From Veillonella seminalis (GTDB taxonomy: Bacteria; Bacillota; Negativicutes; Veillonellales; Veillonellaceae): a DNA stretch of 64,000 nt. The DNA is taken from positions 1 through 64,000 of the forward strand of contig NZ_RQUZ01000003.1 of NCBI RefSeq assembly GCF_003992065.1, in the 5' to 3' direction. The notes beneath the pieces are model-generated. The model was not told the origin of the DNA and searched no databases. It was given only the letters and a program-made list of their open reading frames with translations. A program made the translations under genes and the position numbers. Shown piece by piece: positions 36,389 through 45,061 of this stretch. Position 1 is the stretch's first letter; the number at the start of each line of letters is the position of its first letter.

Positions 36389-37422
36389 GTGCGGCTCCTC
36401 CGTTTCAATAAGTATAGGAAGAACGGCGCACCCAAGAAGGATAAGAAAATACCTACCGGAATTTCAGCAGGACTGAATATGGTGCGCGCAAAGGTATCGG
36501 CACCGACTAAAAGACCTGCGCCGAACACAGCCGACGCGGGTAATAAATATTCAAAATCCGAACCTACGACGAGTCGCATCAAATGCGGCACAATAAGCCC
36601 TACAAAACCGAGTAAGCCCGCTACACTCACGGAGGCAGCTGCTAAAATGGCCGCCAAAAGCACTAAAATAATACGCGTTTTTTTCAAATTAATGCCCAGA
36701 GATAAAGCTACTTCTTCGCCCATTTGCAAGGCATTCAGCTTGCGGTAATTCCAAATGGCACCTACCAAACCGATAAGGCTGTATGGCAACACAATCCACA
36801 CATAGGTCCAACGTGCCCCGGCAAAACCACCGGCCAGCCAGTTTACTACGCCCTGAATTCGGTCCGGAAACATAACGGATAAGGCCGTCGTACCACCGCC
36901 GAAGAAAGCAGCCACAGCAACCCCGGCCAAAATGAGACGCAAAGGGTTAATACCGCGGTCCCAAGCCAGAATAAATACAACCGCCAAAGCCACCAAAGCT
37001 CCCACAAAGGCGGCCAAAGGTACCCAAGCCGTTAAAGCAGGTGCTAAAATCATAACCGCCATGGCCGCCACCCCGGCACCGGCTGTTACACCGATAATCC
37101 CCGGATCTGCCAACGGATTATGCAGTACACCTTGCAAAATACAACCGGCCAAGGCGAGATTCATGCCCACCAAAGCAGCTGCAATCACGCGGGGCAAACG
37201 TAAATAATATAAAATACGTTCCGTGTCGGGATTGCCCTGCCCCTGTAACACGGCCATTAATTCTTGCCAACTGATAGGCACGGCACCATACATAAAACCA
37301 GTTATAATTACAAATACCAAAAAGATGCCGGCTATAAGATATGTCAGGCGGCGTTTGTTTTGCCGCGAATCATGGTAGGAATGATGTGTTGATGAAACCG
37401 CTTCACTATTACGGTGCGTCAT
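36385..37422 (-). CDS. FecCD-family permease of the iron-complex ABC transporter
   Basis: The 345-residue integral membrane protein has about nine or ten helices, beginning after a polar N-terminal tail of 25 residues. Family marks are LYYLRLPRVIAAALVGMNLALAG, QGVLHNPLADPGIIGVTAGA and GLLGFVGLIVPHLMRLVVG. I start it at ATG 37422, which has AAAGGAGG six bases upstream; an upstream frame extension lacks a site. It overlaps the end of the binding-protein gene by 14 bases. Confidence 0.92.
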   Translation of the reverse strand: MTHRNSEAVSSTHHSYHDSRQNKRRLTYLIAGIFLVFVIITGFMYGAVPISWQELMAVLQGQGNPDTERILYYLRLPRVIAAALVGMNLALAGCILQGVLHNPLADPGIIGVTAGAGVAAMAVMILAPALTAWVPLAAFVGALVALAVVFILAWDRGINPLRLILAGVAVAAFFGGGTTALSVMFPDRIQGVVNWLAGGFAGARWTYVWIVLPYSLIGLVGAIWNYRKLNALQMGEEVALSLGINLKKTRIILVLLAAILAAASVSVAGLLGFVGLIVPHLMRLVVGSDFEYLLPASAVFGAGLLVGADTFARTIFSPAEIPVGIFLSFLGAPFFLYLLKRRSRT

Positions 37423-38377
37423 GAGCCGCCTCCTTTCCGTATAAATCATCATACATAATTGTCAGCGCCTCACTGATGCGCGTACCCGGATTAGCCGCAA
37501 ATAAACCGCCGGATAAATAATAAATCCGCTGGTTTTTAACGGCACTCACATCCGCCCAAGCGGAACTATTCAGCATTTCCCGTTTAAATACGTTTACACT
37601 GTCCGATTTAGGCGACATGCTGATAAAAAAGATAACTTCCGGATCTGTTTTTACCACATACTCCATACTGAGCGGCACGTAATCACCGTCAAGCCCCGTT
37701 GCCATATCGGCAATATTATGGCCTCCCAGTAACTCCAACAAATTGCCGCTGAAGGCTTTACCGGTTGCCATGCTGAAACTGCCGGGAGCGCCGAAAATAA
37801 TAAGACTGCGCGGCCCTTTTTGTTTTTTAGTGTCATCAACAAGCTTATTATAATTCGCCACCGCTTTATCAGCCGTTGCTTTCGCAACATCCGGCTGATT
37901 CGTAAGTTCGCCGAAGAATGTGAGCGTCGTCACCACATCATCATAAGTATCTAAATCGTTAATGTATAAAGGAATGTCCGCCTGTGCCAAAATGTCACGT
38001 AAACTCGTATTAAACGGCACATTTATGCCGATAACGAGATCCGGATGAAGTCCGATGATTGTCTCAATACTGGGACTGTGAAGTGTGCCGACTGACGGTA
38101 CATCTTTCGTTTTTGCCATAATTTCTTTGGAAATATATGACGATGTAGGTTTGCCGACTACCGTACCACCTACGGCATAATACATGTCCAAATTCGATGA
38201 GTTCAAAATAACGACACGCTTAGGATGCTCAGGAATAACGATGGTTGTACCGGTCGCGTCCGTAACCGTGCGCATCGGTACTTGCGTGTTACCTTCATGA
38301 GTTAGTGAAATCCAACTCGTCAAAGCAATGACACAAACGATTACGATAGCCACGGGAACCAATAAATAACGTTTCAA
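37409..38377 (-). CDS. Periplasmic substrate-binding protein of the iron-complex/heme importer
   Basis: The 322-residue class III binding protein has an N-terminal hydrophobic segment (VPVAIVIVCVIALTSWISL) that may be a signal peptide or membrane anchor; no lipobox cysteine follows it. The fold is indicated by ATGTTIVIPEHPKRVVILN, SIETIIGLHPDLVIG and PEVIFFISM. Translation begins at TTG 38377, five bases after GAGGTG. Lack of a lipid anchor is plausible in a diderm. It is the middle gene between hutW-like and the permease. Confidence 0.88.
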   Translation of the reverse strand: MKRYLLVPVAIVIVCVIALTSWISLTHEGNTQVPMRTVTDATGTTIVIPEHPKRVVILNSSNLDMYYAVGGTVVGKPTSSYISKEIMAKTKDVPSVGTLHSPSIETIIGLHPDLVIGINVPFNTSLRDILAQADIPLYINDLDTYDDVVTTLTFFGELTNQPDVAKATADKAVANYNKLVDDTKKQKGPRSLIIFGAPGSFSMATGKAFSGNLLELLGGHNIADMATGLDGDYVPLSMEYVVKTDPEVIFFISMSPKSDSVNVFKREMLNSSAWADVSAVKNQRIYYLSGGLFAANPGTRISEALTIMYDDLYGKEAAHDAP

Positions 38378-38381
38378 CCGG

Positions 38382-39971
38382 TCACCTCATTTCCTTAGAA
38401 ATGTGCCCCGGATGTCCTCCCATTGGAGGATGCCCTTTCGGCATTTCTGCAGGATGACCTTTGATCATCCCTTCCATATGATTTTTTTGCATAGCACCGG
38501 GATGGTCTTTAGGAATGTTTCCCGGATGACCTTTTGGCATTTCGCCCGGATGACCGCTTGATTTGCCCTGCGTATTTTGGGCAGCAATATTTTCATGAAG
38601 CATGGTCGACTCACCGGTCAATAAATATTGAGCCAACTCAATCGTTGTCTGCGTCAAATTGACATGCCAAAATTCGCCGGCTATGGTCAATTTATACACA
38701 ATACCGTTATGCTCACATAAACCGCGTTCACACCATACATCGAATAACCATTTTAATTCTGCCAAACGTTCATCATAGGCAATTAACGGTTTCAAATCGA
38801 AGTAGCAATGTTCCAACTGATCCACAATAATATTGGCCATCTCCTGAAGCGGTGACTGTTTCATGAGCACCATAAACGGCTTTTGCCCCGCTTCCACCAT
38901 GTGCTCATAAGCACCGAGTGAACGATGTAACATCGTTGCATAGCCACCTACATTGCCGCCTGCACCGCAGCCTAACGGAAACATCGGATACCCGCGTTTG
39001 GCCATGCTGTTATATAGACTGCGTTCTCTTGATGAACGGCTCCAATGACAAGCGCTGAGACGACGATAGTTATACGTATCAACGAATGCACGTGCTTGGG
39101 CATACATAGTCGCTTGTTCACGAGTTGTTGCCGCCGGTGACACCTTGCCGTTTTTAATAGCTGCATTTAAATCGCTGTTTTCAAACACATTGAGCTGATA
39201 CAAATCCATCCCGTCAATCGGTGCCGCTTCCAGCATTTCCAAATCTTCTTGCCATTTTTCCGGCGTCTGATCCGGCAAGCCGTAAATCAAATCAACCACC
39301 AAGGCACATTGATTATACTCTTTGAGCTGACGGAGTCGCTCTAAAATTGTTTCTCGATCATCGAGGCGTCCCAATTGGCGACGTATTTTTGTGTGAAAAG
39401 ACTGCACACCCAGTGACATACGATTAACGCCGTTGGCGAACCAGGCATCCATTTTTTCAGGCACCACATCGTTAATACGGCCTTCCAAAGTAAGTTCGTA
39501 ATCATTAGCCAATGGCAGACACTTTTTAATCGTCTGTAAAAGACGAGCCGCATTTTTGGCCGACAAGGAAGTCGGTGTGCCGCCGCCGATAAACACAGTC
39601 TGAATCAAACCGTCTTTTAACCGGCGCTGCGTTGCATCGCTTTCCAAATCTTGAATTAATAAATCTATATATCTATCTTCCGCCGACTGATTAGCCGCGT
39701 TTTGAAAAAATCCGCAATATAAGCATTTCGTCTGACAAAACGGAATATGAATATACGCCGATTGCAGTTGCCCTTTTACCGGTTCCGTTGCCATGACCTT
39801 TTGCCATGTTGCTTGTGCTTCCTCCGGGCTTAAAGGCCGACCGTTGAGACCGGCGTGAACGACACGCTTCGCATCAAAAGCCTCCATCAACGGATTATCC
39901 GTTGCCCGTCCCAATTGCATGAGCCGCTGCTCGAGGGACATTTTTGCAAATAACTCTTCCGGTTTCATCAT
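38382..39971 (-). CDS. hutW: HutW/ChuW-type radical SAM heme-utilisation enzyme with His/Met-rich tail
   Basis: The enzyme is 529 residues long. The radical SAM cluster motif is CQTKCLYC (Cys79, 83, 86), preceded by AYIHIPF; TVFIGGGTPTSL and MSLGVQSFHTKIRRQLGR are the SAM-binding parts shared with HemN. The HemN-like core with LIYGLPDQTPEKW and the tail region matching HutW/ChuW indicate anaerobic opening of the heme macrocycle. The C-terminal residues from about 471 to 529 consist of octapeptide repeats such as GHPGEMPK and GHPGNIPK (six or seven copies), rich in His and Met, absent from E. coli ChuW as I know it. A HemN-type coproporphyrinogen function is the alternative, but the locus argues for heme use. 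Confidence 0.85.
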   Translation of the reverse strand: MMKPEELFAKMSLEQRLMQLGRATDNPLMEAFDAKRVVHAGLNGRPLSPEEAQATWQKVMATEPVKGQLQSAYIHIPFCQTKCLYCGFFQNAANQSAEDRYIDLLIQDLESDATQRRLKDGLIQTVFIGGGTPTSLSAKNAARLLQTIKKCLPLANDYELTLEGRINDVVPEKMDAWFANGVNRMSLGVQSFHTKIRRQLGRLDDRETILERLRQLKEYNQCALVVDLIYGLPDQTPEKWQEDLEMLEAAPIDGMDLYQLNVFENSDLNAAIKNGKVSPAATTREQATMYAQARAFVDTYNYRRLSACHWSRSSRERSLYNSMAKRGYPMFPLGCGAGGNVGGYATMLHRSLGAYEHMVEAGQKPFMVLMKQSPLQEMANIIVDQLEHCYFDLKPLIAYDERLAELKWLFDVWCERGLCEHNGIVYKLTIAGEFWHVNLTQTTIELAQYLLTGESTMLHENIAAQNTQGKSSGHPGEMPKGHPGNIPKDHPGAMQKNHMEGMIKGHPAEMPKGHPPMGGHPGHISKEMR

Positions 39972-40037
39972 AAACTAAATCCTTTCCACAATCTTTAAGC
40001 TCGCGACCTTCTATGTTAAACTTATTCGGCTTATTAG

Positions 40038-40439
40038 TTATTTATTGGTAGCACCGATGGAGAATTTTTTGATTCCCGCACTGCGCACCGTATCCATAAT
40101 GGCCACCACTTGACCGTGAGCGGAATGAGCATCGGCTTGAAGCACCACTGCCACCTGCGGATTATCCGCCTGCTTAGCCGAGAGCACTTGCTTAGCATCC
40201 GTCAAACTCAACGGTTTGCCGTCAATCACGATATGCCCTGCCGTATCAAGCGTAATAATAACCGGCACCTGTTTCTGCTGCACTGCCGCCTGTGCTACGG
40301 GAAGTTGCACATCCAATGACTTTTGTGCCACCGTTTGCAAACTGTTCATCATAAAAAATACGAGTAAAAAGAAAATAATATCAATCATAGGAATGATCAT
40401 AAACATTGGTTTTTGTTTCAGTCCGAATTCCTTGAACAT
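40038..40439 (-). CDS. exbD: ExbD/TolR-family protein
   Basis: The 133-residue protein has one N-terminal helix (MIPMIDIIFFLLVFFMM) containing the conserved membrane aspartate, followed by a periplasmic domain. ExbD works with ExbB and TonB to use proton motive force for outer-membrane transport. It lies four bases after exbB and just before the hutW-like gene. Confidence 0.93.
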   Translation of the reverse strand: MFKEFGLKQKPMFMIIPMIDIIFFLLVFFMMNSLQTVAQKSLDVQLPVAQAAVQQKQVPVIITLDTAGHIVIDGKPLSLTDAKQVLSAKQADNPQVAVVLQADAHSAHGQVVAIMDTVRSAGIKKFSIGATNK

Positions 40440-40443
40440 AGTA

Positions 40444-41058
40444 TCACCATTCCTTCTTCATGGCATTGACCATGGTCAAACACAATTCTTCGGAGCGAAT
40501 CACGAATTGATCCAGACGATGACTGAAATAGGTATAAATGGCAAACGCGATAATCGCCACACAAAGTCCCGTTGCGGTTGCAATCAATGCTTCCCCGATG
40601 CCGCCCGTAATGGCCGCCGCACCGCCGCCGTTATCGAGTACACCAAAGGTTCCGATCATCCCCGTAACCGTGCCCAAGAGGCCCAACAGCGGTGCTACCG
40701 TAACGATTGCACTGAGATAATCCAAATAGCGCTTAAAGGACGAAGTTTCAAACGTCATCTGCTCCATAAAGGCATTTTTCATACTTTGTTCCGATTCTCG
40801 ATTACTGCAACCGGCATGCACTACGCGACTGATAGACAGCGGAAATTGCTGACACAATTCGTCAATTTCACGCCAGTTACCGGCTTTGGCACTATGATAC
40901 ACACCATGTGCAAAACCACGGCCGCCTTTAGTATTCAATCTGAAAAAATACCAACGTTCAATCCCGATAGCTACGGTAATCATAGACAATACCAATAAAG
41001 GATACATTACCAAGCCACCGGTCACAAATAAATTAATGATATAGCTTATACTTTCCAT
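40444..41058 (-). CDS. exbB: ExbB/TolQ/MotA-family proton channel
   Basis: The 204-residue protein has three transmembrane helices: one near the N-terminus and two with APLLGLLGTVTGMIGTFGVL and GIGEALIATATGLCVAIIAF, the conserved ExbB/TolQ signature. I start it at ATG 41058, eight bases after AAGGAGG. With ExbD it forms the motor for TonB, encoded further upstream. Confidence 0.94.
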   Translation of the reverse strand: MESISYIINLFVTGGLVMYPLLVLSMITVAIGIERWYFFRLNTKGGRGFAHGVYHSAKAGNWREIDELCQQFPLSISRVVHAGCSNRESEQSMKNAFMEQMTFETSSFKRYLDYLSAIVTVAPLLGLLGTVTGMIGTFGVLDNGGGAAAITGGIGEALIATATGLCVAIIAFAIYTYFSHRLDQFVIRSEELCLTMVNAMKKEW

Positions 41059-41285
41059 TATAATGGCCTCCTTAAGCCCTAGCAAGCGAATTCAGTATGC
41101 TATACCTAATCGCTATACATTAGATGATAACAAATCTTAATCTCAATAAACTACCCCAAAACGGCCAAAGCAATCCAATAAGACATTTAATCCAATCAGT
41201 TTACGAATTAATTTAAAATTCCACGCCTATTAAAATGACTCATTTATTGAATTATTTTAAAGCCTTATAGCAACAAATCAGCCAA

Positions 41286-42260
41286 TTAATTGAGCAGTTT
41301 ATTTTTAACGCGATATTCGCGAGGATTACAGCCCATAATCTGCTTAAAAGCAAATGAAAACTTACTGCCGTTTTCATAACCCCACCGATTGGCAATCGCT
41401 AAAATCGTATCATCCGTCTTAACCAAATCTTTAGCGGCAAAGTTCATACGACACCGCTTTACATATTGGTAAATCGTAATACCGTACACCCCTTTAAAAC
41501 AACGTTTTAAGGCTGTCATAGATATGCGATGCCGATTGGCCAATTCCTCAATGGTATGATGATTGCCCAAATCGCTGTAAATTTCATCATGAATTCGTTT
41601 AATTGTCTCCACCTGAGCCCGTTCAAAGTAAATATGCTCCTCTCCTGTCTCACCGGTCAATGTTCCGAGTAACACGAAAATTTCAACGCATTTTATGCGA
41701 AGATATACCTCGGGAAGCACATCGGGCACATTATATAGATCCATGAAAAGCTCTTTTAAACGGCCCGTATCTTTAACCAAACCTACATTATTACCGCTAC
41801 AAAAGCGATTGCATACTTCTTCCAAATCGATACTGTTTTTGCCAACAAACGTATCTACCGCCGCCTGTGCTTTCGGAACATACACAGCCAAAGAAAGTCC
41901 TTTGTAAAAACCGGTCGGAAAATACGAACTGTGACGGAAGTTGGTACAGGTCTTCCAGCCTAACGAAATATCGCCGTCGTTCATGTATAAACATTTGCCG
42001 TTTTCAAAAGAGCATTCAATACGCCCGTCTTGGCAAAAATGGATTTCAAATAAACCGGACATAGGTTTCGCATTATGTGTAATCCGCTCCATCACCACGT
42101 CATTATAGATGATATCAATACCGTCAAAAACAGGCTGACTGATCATGCGAGCATAACCGTTTTCGTCCTTGCGCTCATATACTTTACGATTGTGCAAAAC
42201 CTCGAGCAAACGAGTGCCGGAATCTTGCATTTTATCCCTAATCGATTCTATTAATTGCAT
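41286..42260 (-). CDS. AraC-family transcriptional regulator
   Basis: The 324-residue protein has a C-terminal double helix-turn-helix: HHTIEELANRHRISMTALKRCFK and a second helix pair around TILAIANRWGYENGSKFSFAFK, closing with GCNPREYR. The N-terminal 200 residues are a ligand or sensor domain of unknown specificity, as in PchR/siderophore-type regulators. Position between tonB and exbB suggests control of the iron/heme genes. The ATG at 42260 lies shortly after GGAGGG. The 41059-41285 gap holds no gene; it may carry the exbB promoter. Confidence 0.85.
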   Translation of the reverse strand: MQLIESIRDKMQDSGTRLLEVLHNRKVYERKDENGYARMISQPVFDGIDIIYNDVVMERITHNAKPMSGLFEIHFCQDGRIECSFENGKCLYMNDGDISLGWKTCTNFRHSSYFPTGFYKGLSLAVYVPKAQAAVDTFVGKNSIDLEEVCNRFCSGNNVGLVKDTGRLKELFMDLYNVPDVLPEVYLRIKCVEIFVLLGTLTGETGEEHIYFERAQVETIKRIHDEIYSDLGNHHTIEELANRHRISMTALKRCFKGVYGITIYQYVKRCRMNFAAKDLVKTDDTILAIANRWGYENGSKFSFAFKQIMGCNPREYRVKNKLLN

Positions 42261-42276
42261 ATTCCCTCCAAAATGC

Positions 42277-42354
42277 AAAAAGACCTTTCTGTCTGTACGG
42301 ATTCGTTATAACCGCTATAGGTTATTCATCATCTGTACTTACAGAAAGGTCTTT
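42277..42354 (-). terminator. Long hairpin between tonB and the AraC gene
   Basis: A perfect 14-bp inverted repeat (AAAGACCTTTCTGT at 42279-42292, ACAGAAAGGTCTTT at 42341-42354) closes an internal GTAC/GTAC and AACC/GGTT pairing. On the minus strand a short T tract follows. It can end tonB transcripts or attenuate the AraC gene. Confidence 0.6.
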
Positions 42355-42392
42355 ACTCTAAATACTTGAGAATTAATATTAAATAAATACTG

Positions 42393-43154
42393 TTAATTTG
42401 TCAAGCGAAAACTAATAGGCACATTTACCGTAACGCTTTCGCCGGTTGGATTATGATACGGTGTTGCGTTGTAAACCGCTTTTAAAGCCGCATCAGCAAG
42501 TAGCGAATTTGTCGATGAAACCACATCGGCCGACACCAAATTGCCACTGCTATCAAGGGTAACCTGAATTGTTACGTCCCCTTCAATATTACGCCGTATT
42601 GCTACCGGCGGATAGGATTTATTGGCATTAACAGCACTCCAAAAACCGTCCGTATCAAACGGTTCCCCCGGTGCCACGCCCGGTTCATCACCGTTACCGA
42701 TACCGCTGCCTTCACCGCTGCCAAGGCCTTCCCCAACAGGACCACCCGACTCATTCGAGCCTTGGCCGATACCGTTAAAACTCGTTCCGGCACCTTCATA
42801 CGCTCCCGGTATTGCCAACGTGCCCGTGCCCGGTGCTACAACGGATGCCGGTGCTACTGACTGCGGTGTTTCAGAAGGAGTCCCGCCACCGTAACCGCCG
42901 GCCGCCGGATTCGTATGTTGACTCACCGCGGCTACTCGTTGACTCACATCTTCGACCGCCAACGGTTTGGGAAATTCAACTTGTTTTGTTATTGTCTCTT
43001 CCTGAGCTGCGGGGATTGATAAATCAATCTCATAAGCATCGGTTGCCGCCATTTGACTCATGTGATAGCCGATAACGCCTAAAGCGACAGCGGCTATTAA
43101 ATGAAAACCAACCGAACCGATTACTGCTTTTCGCCATATTAAAACTTGTTCCAT
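42393..43154 (-). CDS. tonB: TonB-family energy-transducing protein
   Basis: The 253-residue protein has an N-terminal membrane anchor (residues about 10-31, with the SVGFHLIAAVALGVIG helix), a periplasmic linker and a C-terminal TonB domain with YPPVAIRRNIEGDVTIQVTLD and the final VNVPISFRL. The linker is unusual: instead of Pro-Lys/Pro-Glu repeats it is very glycine- and serine-rich (GYGGGTPSE, GLGSGEGSGIGNG). It couples ExbBD to the receptor in this locus. Confidence 0.9.
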   Translation of the reverse strand: MEQVLIWRKAVIGSVGFHLIAAVALGVIGYHMSQMAATDAYEIDLSIPAAQEETITKQVEFPKPLAVEDVSQRVAAVSQHTNPAAGGYGGGTPSETPQSVAPASVVAPGTGTLAIPGAYEGAGTSFNGIGQGSNESGGPVGEGLGSGEGSGIGNGDEPGVAPGEPFDTDGFWSAVNANKSYPPVAIRRNIEGDVTIQVTLDSSGNLVSADVVSSTNSLLADAALKAVYNATPYHNPTGESVTVNVPISFRLTN

Positions 43155-43519
43155 ATTACCACCTTATCCGATAAATCCGCGGTTAAATCATATTTGATGC
43201 AAATTTCAAAATAATTTTTACACCGGGAATTATGAGAACATTACTCAATAAGCTAATAATAACAGGGATAATTCTATACTTCTGCTCCAAAAGGACATTT
43301 AATTTTCAATTTTTAATCCCGCCTTTAAAATTTCTTCCTTTCAAGACCGATTTTTACTGTGTTCAAAGGCTTTCATACATGCAAAAAGCGTAACCTTTTC
43401 AGATTACGCTTTCACTACAAATTAAACTACAATCTATACAATTTAATTTTAACCAAGTCCAAGAAATTAAAGTAAACCTACCTAAATTAAACAGAATAAT
43501 CTAAGTAAATCTATTTCAG
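43155..43519. other. Intergenic gap before tonB; one terminator, no gene seen
   Basis: This 365-base interval is AT-rich with no plausible coding frame. It holds the tonB upstream region on the left and the terminator at 43383-43412 on the right. No clear promoter or regulator site could be fixed. Confidence 0.6.
43383..43412 (-). terminator. Intrinsic terminator after the 507-residue protein gene
   Basis: Minus-strand AAAGCGTAA pairs with TTACGCTTT over a 10-base loop, followed by five Ts. It lies about 110 bases after the stop at 43520. Confidence 0.8.
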
Positions 43520-45043
43520 CTATGCCTGCGGCACCAATAAGAACTGAATAGGTAAATTGGAAGCACCGGCCGGCATGAACTGAATGGTCAACAATTTACC
43601 GGCTTTATAGGTATTGAAATACTGGGTATCCTGTGTTGTATTATAGCCCAAGAATAAACGAGCACCGGTCGGTACATTATAGATTTCAGACGTACCGTCA
43701 TAGGTTACTTTAAAAGAACCGGCATAGGCTCCACCTAATGGATTAATATAAAGCGCAAAGTCGCGATTTCCCATAGTAGGAATCGTCACTTCATAGCTGA
43801 CACCGTAGTTACCGCGATTGGTCACGGCTGTACCGGTTACCGCCGCAGCGGTGCTTACATCACCTGTAGCACCGGCAACACCGGCAGCACTTCCAGTACC
43901 TGAAACATTGGAAGCTGCATTTGGTGTCAATTCATCAACGCCTTCCACGAAGGGATCTTCACGGTCATTAGCCACCATAATTGATACAGGACCTAAGGCA
44001 CTGTCAAACGGTTGCATTAAGGTTAAACGACGCTGCGCCCCCACATATGTGCCGCGCAAGGCTACTTCATCCATCGGCAAGGTTTCCGCCATCAACGAAC
44101 CGCCCAAAGCCGGTGTATCAAACGGCAACATCATTACTTTTACATACACGGGACCGGAAGACGTAAAATCAAAAATTCCGGAGAACAAGTCATCCTGCGG
44201 AATCGGAATCTTATCGAGTTTTGAAAAGAACGCTTGTTTGCCGCCCGGCGCCAGCGTCACCGTATCAAGCACGGTTGGTTTTAATTTAGCCTCAGCCTGA
44301 GCCTGCTGACGAACTTCTTTACGCCAAGCCTTTACAGCCTGTTCACGCTGTTTGCCCACTACGTCATCGCCTACTTTGACAGCTTCATCGTCACCTCTTT
44401 GGTCGGCTACGGCCATCTTCTCAATCGCGCCGTCCTTATTGGCCGTGGCAATATTAGCTGTTGCTGTATTTGCTACGGCTGTATCGGCCGTTGATTTATC
44501 GGTCGTGGCGTTATCGGCAATTTGTTCAATCGTATCCTTCTTTGCGGTTACTGTCGGCACCGGTACTCCGGCTGCCTCTGCCGACCGTTTTCGCTGTGCT
44601 GCCGGTTGCCATTGACGATTTGTGCCCACGTATGGAGTATCCAAATCTTCCCGTGACAATTCACTGCCCACTACAAAATATTCGCGATTAGGTTTGGCAA
44701 ATACTTCGCGATGTACCGTTACATCCACATTCTTCTTAGACGTATTTTCAAGTACGATGGCAATCTTCTGCGGTTCTTTCATTTCATTAACATGATAAAA
44801 ATACACACGCCCCGTACCGTCGACGGTACCGGCTGCCAATACACCCGGTTTATTTACATATTCAGGACTGTCGGAAAAAATCAACGTATCTTTTTCTTCA
44901 GTCAAAACTACGGGCAAAGGCGTAAAAGTAGTGGTCTTAAAATCCACCGTTTCCGGCGGAGCCCCCATTACAAAGCCCAAACCGCGTGTCCATAACGCTA
45001 CTAAGACGGCAAGCCATCTGTATTTATTACGTAATAATTTCAC
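43520..45043 (-). CDS. Exported protein of unknown function
   Basis: I do not recognise this 507-residue protein. It has an N-terminal signal peptide (WLAVLVALWTRGLGFVMGA) and begins the mature part with PPETVDFKTTTFTPLPVVL. A middle region (about residues 160-210) is low-complexity, Ala/Thr/Asn-rich (TAVANTATANIATANK), followed by a charged helical stretch. The two flanking parts look like beta-rich domains (KIAIVLENTSKKNVDVTVHR; YEVTIPTMGNRDFALYINP). It starts at GTG 45043, follows whiA, and may be a surface or periplasmic protein. There is no evidence for an enzyme. Confidence 0.6.
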   Translation of the reverse strand: MKLLRNKYRWLAVLVALWTRGLGFVMGAPPETVDFKTTTFTPLPVVLTEEKDTLIFSDSPEYVNKPGVLAAGTVDGTGRVYFYHVNEMKEPQKIAIVLENTSKKNVDVTVHREVFAKPNREYFVVGSELSREDLDTPYVGTNRQWQPAAQRKRSAEAAGVPVPTVTAKKDTIEQIADNATTDKSTADTAVANTATANIATANKDGAIEKMAVADQRGDDEAVKVGDDVVGKQREQAVKAWRKEVRQQAQAEAKLKPTVLDTVTLAPGGKQAFFSKLDKIPIPQDDLFSGIFDFTSSGPVYVKVMMLPFDTPALGGSLMAETLPMDEVALRGTYVGAQRRLTLMQPFDSALGPVSIMVANDREDPFVEGVDELTPNAASNVSGTGSAAGVAGATGDVSTAAAVTGTAVTNRGNYGVSYEVTIPTMGNRDFALYINPLGGAYAGSFKVTYDGTSEIYNVPTGARLFLGYNTTQDTQYFNTYKAGKLLTIQFMPAGASNLPIQFLLVPQA

Positions 45044-45061
45044 TGAATTATTCCTCTTTTC

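Noticed and set aside
42277-42354. Small mobile element (MITE) between tonB and the AraC gene
   Set aside because: Inverted repeat is perfect but there is no target duplication and a T tract follows the stem; a terminator or attenuator is simpler.
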